Below, one piece after another: positions 7,320-15,700 of a DNA stretch of 39,187 nt. The position numbers were made by a program, and so were the translations under genes. The DNA lies in contig NZ_JADEXE010000028.1 of assembly GCF_015207265.1 (NCBI RefSeq), positions 1 through 39,187 of the forward strand. Direction: 5' to 3'. The stretch is from Nodosilinea sp. LEGE 07298. Lineage in GTDB: Bacteria > Cyanobacteriota > Cyanobacteriia > Phormidesmidales > Phormidesmidaceae. The first letter of the stretch is position 1; every line of letters begins with the position of its first letter. The notes below the pieces were generated by a model. It was not told the origin of the DNA and did not search any database. It saw only the letters and a list, made by a program, of their open reading frames with translations.

Positions 7320-8792
7320 CTAAAACCGCTCTACCTCGGGCAAGGTCGCTGCCGCCATGCTCCGAGCTGCCTCGCCGCAGGTGCGGGGGGTGGGCAACAG
7401 CTTGGTCGGGTTAGCCAACAGCTCCGGGTCAAAGGCCTGCCGCACCCAGCCCATCGTCTCTAAATCAGTGGGCGAAAACATGTCGGGCATGTAGCAGCGC
7501 TTGTCGGCCCCAATGCCGTGCTCGCCCGAAATGCTGCCGCCCACCCGCACGCACAGCTTGAGAATGTCGCCGCCCAGTTCCTCCACCTGTTCGAGCTGGC
7601 CGGGGATGGCATTGTTGTAAAGAATCAGCGGGTGCAGGTTGCCGTCGCCCGCATGGAATACGTTCGCCACCCGGTAGCCGTGCTTGTCGCCCAGCCGTTC
7701 AATCTCAGCCAGCACGTAGGGCAGCTGGGTGCGCGGAATCACGCCGTCCTGCACATAGTAGTCGGGGCTGAGCTTGCCCATGGCGGCAAAGGCGGCCTTG
7801 CGTCCCTTCCACAGCCGCAGCCGCTCGTCGGGGTCGGTAGCTACAGTAATGGTGCGCGCGCCATTTTGGCGGCAGAGATTGGCAATGCGATCGCCTGTCG
7901 CCGCCACCTCAGCCGGTAGCCCATCGATCTCAATTAGTAAAATCGCCGCTGCATCGCGGGGGTAGCAGTTGGTCGCCACCACATCTTCTACCGCGTTGAG
8001 GCTAAAGTTATCCATCATTTCCATGCCAGCGGGAATAATACCCGCGCTGGTAATGGCCGACACGGCCTCCCCGGCTGCCTCAACGGAGGTGAAGTCGGCT
8101 AGCAGCACCTGCACTGCCTGGGGCGTTTTGAGAATGCGTAGGGTAATTTCGGTGGCGATGCCCAGGGTGCCCTCAGACCCGACAAACAGACCGCAGAGGT
8201 CGTAGCCGGGCGTTTCGGCCACCTCGCCGCCGATGTCGACAATGTCGCCGTTGGGCAGCACCACTTTGAGGCCCAGCACGTGGTTGGTGGTCACCCCATA
8301 CTTCAAACAGTGCACTCCGCCCGAGTTTTCCGCCACGTTGCCGCCCACCGAGCACACCGACTGGCTGGAGGGGTCGGGGGCATAGTAAAAGCCCGCGCCG
8401 CTGACCGCCTGGGTCACCCAGTTGTTGATTACCCCTGGCTGTACGGTCACCCGCTGGTTGTCAAAATCGACCGCCAAGATCTGGTTCATCGTAGCGGTGA
8501 CAATCAGCACCGAGTCTTCAATCGGCAGTGCCCCACCCGAGAGGCCCGTACCTGCCCCGCGCGCTACGAAGGGCACCTGGAACTGGTTACAAACGTTAAC
8601 CGCCGCCGCCACCTGTTCAGTGGTTTTGGGCAGCACCACCACCGCTGGCCGCTGGCGATAGCTGGTCAGCCCGTCGCACTCATACACCAAAATCTCTTCT
8701 TTGCGTCGCACCACGCGATCGCTCCCCAGGGCCGTGATGAAAGCTTTTACGATTGGTGCCCAGTCAATGCGCGATCGCTCCGCTACGGTCAT
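7320..8792 (-). CDS. glcD: Glycolate oxidase/dehydrogenase subunit GlcD (FAD-linked oxidase)
   Basis: 490 residues, the normal GlcD length. The N-terminal FAD-binding-4 domain shows VARGAGTGLSGGALP, an adenine/pyrophosphate loop, and SVCSVGGNVAENSGGVHCLK. The C-terminal FAD-oxidase domain carries VFHAGDGNLHPLILYN and SISGEHGIGADKR, the substrate/metal histidines of the VAO/GlcD family. In cyanobacteria such proteins oxidise photorespiratory glycolate, or D-lactate, to the keto acid. No glcE or glcF lies beside it. It converges on the GNAT gene and diverges from the alpha-glucosidase gene. The D-2-hydroxyacid specificity is by family; a D-lactate dehydrogenase role is the main alternative. Confidence 0.88.
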   Translation of the reverse strand: MTVAERSRIDWAPIVKAFITALGSDRVVRRKEEILVYECDGLTSYRQRPAVVVLPKTTEQVAAAVNVCNQFQVPFVARGAGTGLSGGALPIEDSVLIVTATMNQILAVDFDNQRVTVQPGVINNWVTQAVSGAGFYYAPDPSSQSVCSVGGNVAENSGGVHCLKYGVTTNHVLGLKVVLPNGDIVDIGGEVAETPGYDLCGLFVGSEGTLGIATEITLRILKTPQAVQVLLADFTSVEAAGEAVSAITSAGIIPAGMEMMDNFSLNAVEDVVATNCYPRDAAAILLIEIDGLPAEVAATGDRIANLCRQNGARTITVATDPDERLRLWKGRKAAFAAMGKLSPDYYVQDGVIPRTQLPYVLAEIERLGDKHGYRVANVFHAGDGNLHPLILYNNAIPGQLEQVEELGGDILKLCVRVGGSISGEHGIGADKRCYMPDMFSPTDLETMGWVRQAFDPELLANPTKLLPTPRTCGEAARSMAAATLPEVERF

Positions 8793-9142
8793 AGCCCCAC
8801 ACTGGTTAAGTTGCCTACGATCCTACCTTGAACGGCCCTTGAACGATCGGTCTCTAGAGGGGGCGATCGCCCTTGGCCAGGTTTTCATCCCTGCATCACT
8901 TCACTTCATCAATAGTCTGGGCAAAGGTTTGGGCCTGTTGTCATTCCCTTCGACGGAGAGATTCTGCTTCCCTCCTCTGGCGGATACTTTTCTGATATCT
9001 ATTGTCAAGAATGAGTAAACCCGTGCTGACGGCACAGCGTTCTAAACTTCATTGTCGATTCATTGACAGGTTTCGATTCGTTCTCAGGTCGCGTCCCTCC
9101 GGCACTCCACACGCACAACAAAAGACGCCAAGGAATTACCTC
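8793..9142. other. Divergent intergenic region between glcD and the first alpha-glucosidase
   Basis: About 350 bp with HIP1-type GGCGATCGCC at about 8860-8870 and no convincing gene. It should carry the two divergent promoters; I could not fix their -35/-10 boxes. The coding frame of the downstream enzyme stays open leftwards to 9002, but this stretch lacks enzyme-like sequence. Confidence 0.5.
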
Positions 9143-10885
9143 ATGCAAACCATCGAATGGTGGCAAAACGCCGTTATCTATCAAATTGTGCCCTGGAGCT
9201 TTTTAGACACCGATGGCGATGGCCGCGGTAACCTCAACGGTATTATTGACAAGCTTGACTACATCTCCGCCCTAGGGGTAGACGCCATTTGGCTGACCCC
9301 GATCTACGAGTCGCCCATGGATGATTTGGGCTACGACATCACCGATATGCTCGACATTGACCCGGTGATTGGTGACCTAGCCGTATTTGACAAACTCTTG
9401 GCCCTCACCCATGCTCGCGGCCTACGCATGATTGTCGACCAGGTTTGGGGTCACACTTCAGATCGCCATTTCTGGTTTTTAGAGAGCAGTCAGGACCGCG
9501 ACAACCCCAAGGCCGACTGGTACATCTGGGCCGACCCCAAACCCGATGGCTCGCCCCCGAACAACTGGCTGTCAGCCTTCAACGGCGACTCGGCCTGGGC
9601 CTGGGAGCCCAAGCGCGAGCAATACTATCTCTTCCACTTTTTGCGCAGTCAACCCAAGCTCAACTGGAGCAACCCTGAGGTAGTAGACGCCATTTTGGAG
9701 CGGGGCAAATTCTGGCTCGATCGCGGCGTCGATGGCTTTCGCATTGACGCGCCCAACTTCTTTTTGCACGACCCCGAGCTGCGAGATGAGCGCGTGCGCG
9801 CAGAGGATGCCCCCCGTCCCGATGGCATCGACCCCAAAAACCCGATGGCCAAGCTGATGTTTGAGAACAGTTTCTGTCGGCCCGAGGCCCTAGACGTTCT
9901 CAAGCCGGTACGAGAACTAATAGACCAGTATCCCAGCACCGTCACGCTGGCTGAGGTTACGCTCTGCGAAGACTCGATTCATCTGTCTAGCGAATATGTG
10001 AAGGGCAAACACCGATCGCACCTGGCCTATAACAGCGCTCTGCTGGTCGAAGAACCCATCAGCGCTGACCTCATGCGCAACACCCTGGCCAAGGTTGAAA
10101 AGCACTTTCAGCGCGGCGGCAACTGCTGGATGGTTGGCAACCACGACTACGGTCGTCTGCGCGGTCGCTGGACCGGGCACGACAGCGAGGGCACTCCCTA
10201 CCCCGAAACCTTCTACCATCAAATGGCGGCAATGCTGGTGGCCATGCCCGGTGCGCTCTGCCTCTACCAGGGCGACGAACTGGGTCTCACCGAAGCCCGC
10301 ATTCCCGAAGACATTCCTGAAAGCCAGATTCAAGACCCCTTTGGCAAAGCCCTCTACCCTGACGTGGTGGGGCGCGATGGGTCGCGCACGCCTATGCCTT
10401 GGCAAGGTGCCGCCGTGAGCGCAGGGTTCTCAAGCCATGCCGAGACCTGGCTGCCCATTCCCGATAGTCACCGACCTCGGGCGGTAGATGCTCAGAACGA
10501 AGACCCCAGCTCTTTGCTCAACTCCTGGCGGCGACTGCTGCACTGGCGGCGACAGCAGACAGCACTCATGCAGGGCGATTGCCACATTCTCAATACCGAG
10601 GCTCCGCTATTTGCCTTTATTCGCGAAGCACCTCAGCAGCGGCTGTTGTGCATCTTTAACCTGAGCCAGGAAACAGCCCACTTTAACCTGCCCGACGAAA
10701 TGCTGCCCTGCATAACCGCCTCTGGAGCTAACCTGGCCGCTAAGCGCAACGGCGATATGCTGCGACTGCGGGGCTACGGCTATTTCTTTGGCAATTTGCA
10801 GCCCAGCGCCCCACCGGCCAATAGCGGTACTGCCAAAGATGTGCTGGAAGATGAAAGGAGGCAGGCTGTTGCCGATGACGTCTAG
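9143..10885 (+). CDS. GH13 alpha-glucosidase-like enzyme (paralogue 1)
   Basis: 580 residues from the ATG at 9143, chosen because AAGGA lies upstream and homology begins at TIEWWQNAVIYQIVPWSF; the frame extends further left to 9002. GH13 regions are visible: region I DQVWGHTSDRHFWF, region II GVDGFRIDAPNF with nucleophile Asp202, region III TLAEVTLCEDS with acid/base Glu271, and region IV VGNHDYGRL with Asp335. The (beta/alpha)8 domain is followed by a beta C-domain (LLCIFNLSQETAHFNLPDE). The layout matches exo-acting alpha-glucosidase/oligo-1,6-glucosidase members, which release glucose from maltose-like or sucrose-like sugars. No signal peptide is visible, so it is likely cytoplasmic, perhaps in compatible-solute or glycogen turnover. 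Region I has Gly where its neighbour has Asn. Confidence 0.88.
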   Translation: MQTIEWWQNAVIYQIVPWSFLDTDGDGRGNLNGIIDKLDYISALGVDAIWLTPIYESPMDDLGYDITDMLDIDPVIGDLAVFDKLLALTHARGLRMIVDQVWGHTSDRHFWFLESSQDRDNPKADWYIWADPKPDGSPPNNWLSAFNGDSAWAWEPKREQYYLFHFLRSQPKLNWSNPEVVDAILERGKFWLDRGVDGFRIDAPNFFLHDPELRDERVRAEDAPRPDGIDPKNPMAKLMFENSFCRPEALDVLKPVRELIDQYPSTVTLAEVTLCEDSIHLSSEYVKGKHRSHLAYNSALLVEEPISADLMRNTLAKVEKHFQRGGNCWMVGNHDYGRLRGRWTGHDSEGTPYPETFYHQMAAMLVAMPGALCLYQGDELGLTEARIPEDIPESQIQDPFGKALYPDVVGRDGSRTPMPWQGAAVSAGFSSHAETWLPIPDSHRPRAVDAQNEDPSSLLNSWRRLLHWRRQQTALMQGDCHILNTEAPLFAFIREAPQQRLLCIFNLSQETAHFNLPDEMLPCITASGANLAAKRNGDMLRLRGYGYFFGNLQPSAPPANSGTAKDVLEDERRQAVADDV

Positions 10886-10916
10886 ATCGCCAACTGTGTT
10901 GAAACGTTATGTTCGC

Positions 10917-10980
10917 TAGCGGCTTGGGCCGCTAACTAGGCAGATCGCCAGGATGCCATCCTCTGCGACTTGCCTAGTTT
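10917..10980 (+). terminator. Double hairpin between the two GH13 genes
   Basis: A 7-bp stem TAGCGGC/GCCGCTA (10917-10923 with 10928-10934) is followed by a 9-bp stem AACTAGGCA/TGCCTAGTT (10934-10942 with 10971-10979) that encloses GGAT/ATCC. Only three T residues follow. It may be a weak terminator or an RNA-processing site separating expression of the two paralogues. Confidence 0.55.
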
Positions 10981-11031
10981 CGCTGTGTTCGTTGCTTGAT
11001 TGTCCGTTTTTGTTGTTAGAACCCTGATGTT

Positions 11032-12678
11032 ATGCCTTCTCTGTCCGATTGGTGGCGCAGTGCCGTTATTTACCAAATTTATCCCCGTAGCTTTGCGGAT
11101 GGTAATGGCGACGGCATTGGTGATTTACCTGGCATCTTGAACCATATTGACTACGTAGCTAGCCTAAACGTTGATGCTCTGTGGATTTCGCCCTTTTTTA
11201 AGTCACCCATGAAGGACTTTGGCTACGATATCTCTGATTATCGAGCCGTAGACCCTATCTTTGGCACCCTAGATGACTTTAAAGCGGTGCTGGCGGCCGC
11301 CCACGATCGCAACCTTCGCGTGCTGATTGACCAGGTGTGGAACCATACCTCTGACCAGCATCCTTGGTTTGAAGAAAGCCGCACCAGCCGCGACAACGCC
11401 AAGGCCGACTGGTATATCTGGGCCGACCCCAAGCCCGATGGTACACCGCCCAACAACTGGCTTTCTACCTTTGGCGGCAGCGCCTGGGCCTGGGAACCCC
11501 AGCGACAGCAGTACTTTTTGCACAATTTTTTGGACAGCCAACCCGACCTAAACTGGTACAACCCCGATGTGGTGGCGGCCATTTTAGACACCGCCCAATT
11601 TTGGCTAGATCTGGGCGTTGATGGCTTTCGCCTGGACGTGGTCAATTTCTTTACCCACGATCGCAGCCTCAAAGACAATCCCCTGCGCCCCGCCGCGATG
11701 CCCCGTCCGGCTGGGGCATCGGCGACGGATCCGTTCTTTGCTCAGATTAACCTGCACAACCTCGATCAGCCCTCTACCCTTGAGTTGCTCAAGCCGATTC
11801 GGCAACTGCTCGATCGCTATGGCGCGATCGCCCTGGCTGAAATTAGCAGCACCGAAGACGCACTGCTCACCTCCAGCGCCTACGTCAGCGGTGCCGAGCG
11901 GCTGCACACCGCCTACAACTCATCGCTGATGACCGATGAACCCCTCACGGTGCAGCGGATGACCCGGCTGATCCAGCGGATTGAATCGCTCTTTACCGAC
12001 GGCGTGATCTGTTGGACAGCGGGTACCCACGACTTTCCTCGGCTCAAAAGTCGGTGGAGCAAGTACCAGCCCAGCGAAACCTTTTTGCAGGAGGCCTTCG
12101 ACCACATGTTTGCCGCCCTGATCACCTCCCTGCGAGGCTGCTGCTGCCTCTACCAGGGCGATGAACTAGGGATGACCCAGGCTGAGATTCCCTACGAAAA
12201 GATGAAGGATCCCTTTGGTTTGCAGGGGTATCCCCACGTGCTGGGGCGTGATGGTTCCCGCACCCCCATGCCCTGGCTCAAGGATGCCCCGGCCGCTGGC
12301 TTTACTGAGGCAGCAGAGCCCTGGTTGCCCATTCCAGCCGATCACCAGGCCTACGCCGTCGATGTGCAGGAGGCCGACCCAGCATCGCTGCTGCAAAAAT
12401 ATCGGCGGCTGATTCGGTGGCGCAACGAACAGCCCGCCCTCAGGCAGGGTGACCTATCGCTGCTGAATTTATCCGAGGAGCGACTGCTAGGGTTTGTGCG
12501 GGCCTGCGACCAGCAGCGGCTGCTGTGCCTGTTTAATCTCAGCCCTGACACCGTCTACTGCGATCGCGCCGAAATTCCCCCCTGCGACCCCACTGAAGAG
12601 ATGGGCGTCAGCGATCGCAGCTACCATGACATCCTGGAGCTACCGCCCTTCGGCATCTTCTATGCCAACCTCCGCTAG
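11032..12678 (+). CDS. GH13 alpha-glucosidase-like enzyme (paralogue 2)
   Basis: 548 residues, close kin of the preceding gene over its whole length (shared blocks include ADWYIWADPKPDG and PPNNWLS). Catalytic positions are region I DQVWNHTSDQHPWF, region II GVDGFRLDVVNF (Asp202), region III IALAEISSTEDA (Glu270) and region IV AGTHDFPRL (Asp334). Region IV has Thr in place of the usual Asn of N-H-D. No signal peptide is seen. The gene starts 146 bp after paralogue 1 and ends at a bidirectional terminator before pilL. The tandem arrangement indicates duplication and divergence, probably with different substrate or linkage preference; the exact sugar is not readable from the sequence. Confidence 0.88.
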   Translation: MPSLSDWWRSAVIYQIYPRSFADGNGDGIGDLPGILNHIDYVASLNVDALWISPFFKSPMKDFGYDISDYRAVDPIFGTLDDFKAVLAAAHDRNLRVLIDQVWNHTSDQHPWFEESRTSRDNAKADWYIWADPKPDGTPPNNWLSTFGGSAWAWEPQRQQYFLHNFLDSQPDLNWYNPDVVAAILDTAQFWLDLGVDGFRLDVVNFFTHDRSLKDNPLRPAAMPRPAGASATDPFFAQINLHNLDQPSTLELLKPIRQLLDRYGAIALAEISSTEDALLTSSAYVSGAERLHTAYNSSLMTDEPLTVQRMTRLIQRIESLFTDGVICWTAGTHDFPRLKSRWSKYQPSETFLQEAFDHMFAALITSLRGCCCLYQGDELGMTQAEIPYEKMKDPFGLQGYPHVLGRDGSRTPMPWLKDAPAAGFTEAAEPWLPIPADHQAYAVDVQEADPASLLQKYRRLIRWRNEQPALRQGDLSLLNLSEERLLGFVRACDQQRLLCLFNLSPDTVYCDRAEIPPCDPTEEMGVSDRSYHDILELPPFGIFYANLR

Positions 12679-12701
12679 GTTCTGTCCCAAATAGAGCTGC
12701 T

Positions 12702-12745
12702 CAACTTTAGGGCTGGGGCTAACATCAGCCCCAACTCTAAAGTTG
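12702..12745. terminator. Bidirectional terminator between GH13 paralogue 2 and pilL
   Basis: The outer stem CAACTTTAG/CTAAAGTTG (12702-12710 with 12737-12745) encloses GGGGCT/AGCCCC (12715-12720 with 12727-12732). It lies between two convergent genes. Confidence 0.75.
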
Positions 12746-12758
12746 ACTCCTTGAGTAC

Positions 12759-15700
12759 TCAAGATGCAGGCTCCTCAGTCTTTCGCCGAATCATGTTCTC
12801 GCCCTTGAGCATGCGCTGGGCGGCATCCAGCAGCATTTCTTCCAGGTAGGGCTTGGTAAAGTAGCCCTTGGCACCCAGATCTATGGCCATCTGCCGGTGG
12901 CGATCGGCCCCTCGCGAGGTCAACATTGCGATCGGCACCTGGCTAAGGTCGCTATCTTTTTGCATGCGAGAGAGCAATTCCAGGCCGTCCATGCGGGGCA
13001 TTTCAATGTCGCAGAAGACCAGGTCGCAGGGCAAGCCAGAGCGCAGTTTTTCCCAGGCTTCCTGACCGTCGCGGGCCTGCTCGACCCGGTAGCCCACTTT
13101 GTTGAAGCTCATCGACAGCAGTTCGCGAACGGTAATCGAGTCGTCCACGATTAGCACCGTTGGATCGGTGTGAATCACGGCCTCAACGGGTTCTTCATCC
13201 ACCGTCTGGGTCCACAGCGAGGTCGAAGCGTCGCGGCGCAGGCGACCGCTGGCCAGGTCGATCAGCTCCAGCACATCGGCAATCGGCATGACCCGCCCGT
13301 CGCCCAGCACCGTGGCCCCGGCGATGCCGATGGGTTTGGGCACTGGCCCCTCCAGCTGCTTAATCACAATCTCCTGCTCACCAATCACCTGGTCAACCTG
13401 CAGGGCAATAAACGTACTGGCGCTGCGTAGCACCACCATCGAGACCACGTCTTCGTCTTGAGGGCCGCCGTAGACCCGGCCCCGGCCCAGGCTGCGGTTA
13501 AAGCGCAGCAGCTCGCCCAGCGGACGGAAGGGCAACAGCGTATCGCGCCAGAGAATGCAGGAGTGCCCCTGGTCATCGGTTTGAATCCGCTCTTTGGGCA
13601 CATCAAACATGTCTTCCACCCCGTCCATGGGGAAGGCGATGCGAGCCTGGTTGTTGACGCAGCTGAGCGCCTTGGTAATGCTGAGGGTGAGGGGCAGACG
13701 AATGGTAAAACTGGTGCCTTTGCCTACCTCAGACTCAATCGTAATCGAGCCCCGAATGTCGGACAGGGCAGTACGCACCACGTCCATACCCACGCCGCGC
13801 CCGGAGAAGTCGTCGGCCTGGTCGCGGGTGCTAAAGCCCGGCAAAAACAGCAGGTCGTAGACCTCAATTTCGCTCATGGTTTGGGCCTCGTCGGGGGTAA
13901 TCAGCCCCTGTTTGAGCGCCTTGGCCTTCACCACCGCCGGGTTGATGCCGCCACCGTTGTCGGCGATGTAGATTACGGTCTGGTTGCCCTGGTAAAAGGC
14001 GCGCACGGTAATTGTGCCCTCACGGCCTTTGCCATTGGCCAGTCGCTCTTCGGGCGACTCAATGCCGTGGGTAATGGCGTTGTTGACCAGGTGGGTCATG
14101 GGGTCGTAGAGACGCTCTAAGATCATTTTGTCGATCAGGGTGTCGCGCCCTTCGACCACTAGCTGGGCCTCTTTGCCGCACTTTAGTGAAATATCTCGTA
14201 CGGCTCGGGGCAGGCGATCGGCGGTTTGGCCAAAGGGCACCATACGGGCCTTGTTGAGGCCCTCCTGTAGTTGAGTGGTTACCTGGCGAAACTGGCGGGC
14301 GATCTGGTCGGTGGAGTCGATGGTGAACTCAATGTCAGAGGACGCCTCCCGCACCCGCACGATCAGCTCGATCATCTCCTGGGAGAGGGTGTGGAAGCCG
14401 GTAAAGCGGTCCATCTCCAGGGCATCGAAGGTGGCTCCGGTGGCATGTCCGCCCCCCCGGTCAGAGGATGAAACCCCCAGGGCAAAGGCCTGACGGTTGG
14501 CAATCAGGGAGCTTTCGAGCAGCGATCGCTCGTACAGGTCGCGCATGCGCTGGCCCACGTCGTTGAGCTGCGACACCTGGTTGAGCAAGTTGTCGAGAAA
14601 CTGCCGCAGCCGCTCCTGGTCTTGCTCCAGGGAGTTGCGGTTGACCACCAGTTCCCCCACCAGGTTGCTGAGAGTATCTAGGTGGCCCACTGAAACCCGC
14701 ATGGTTTGATCGGCGGTGCCTGCCGCCCGCCGTGGCGATCGTCGCGACACCTGGGCTGAGGCAGCGCGACGGCTGCCCAAAGCCGGGGCCGACCCACCCA
14801 GTTGGTCGGCTTCTTCTAAAAGCTTTTCGAGATCGTCAAACTCATCATTATCATTACCGTCAAAACGGCGATCGCTGGCGGTCAGATTAGGCGCACTTGG
14901 TGAGGTACCTGGTCGGTCAATGGTTTCGGGACTGTAATCTTGAGTCTCCTCGCCTAGCAGGGCTTCCAAATCGTCAAAGTCGGTGTCATCGAAGCCCTGA
15001 CTGGCCATCATAGGGGCTGCGCTAGAGGCCGTATCGCCGTTGCGGCTCTCACTAACCGACTCTGAGTCGAGGAACTCGCCAGGCTGTTCTAGCTCATTGT
15101 CCCAACCATCTCCTAGGTCACTAAAGAAACTGGCCTCTGTACCCCCGTCGTCCAGCAGACTTTCTAAATCGGCAAAGCCGTCGTCCTCGTCCGTCGGCTC
15201 GGCTACGGTAGCTTCAGGAGCCGCACCCTCTAAATTGGTGCTATCTAAATCACTATCTTCCGCCTCCTCTAGGGGGGCGTCAAAGCCAGTATCGGCTTGG
15301 GTTGCCGTTAGATCCTGCTCTGGCTCATGACTGAAGGGGTCATCAAAGGCCAGACTTGAGTCGTCGTCGTCAAAGCTCAATTCGCTAAATGGATCGTCGA
15401 ACGGATCGTCTAAAACAGCTTCAGATTCCTCAAAGAGGTTACCGACTTCAGCTGTCGCCGGGCTAGCCGTCGCGCGATCGGGGAATGACAGCTCCGTTCT
15501 AGCATTGCCAAACAACCCATTATCATGGCTGGTGGCACCGTTACCTGCATTATCGAGTTCGAGGTTTAGCTCAGGCATGGTGTGAGCATCGTCGTCTTCG
15601 ATGAAATCATCATCAGCGCCGAAAAAACTATCGACCTCTTCTACCTCATCATGGATAGCGGCGGCGCTGTCGGGATCCTCGACCTCAAAAAAGTCGTAAT

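Noticed and set aside
9002-9142. N-terminal extension of the first GH13 frame
   Set aside because: No similarity to the paralogue before TIEWW; the ATG at 9143 has an AAGGA site.
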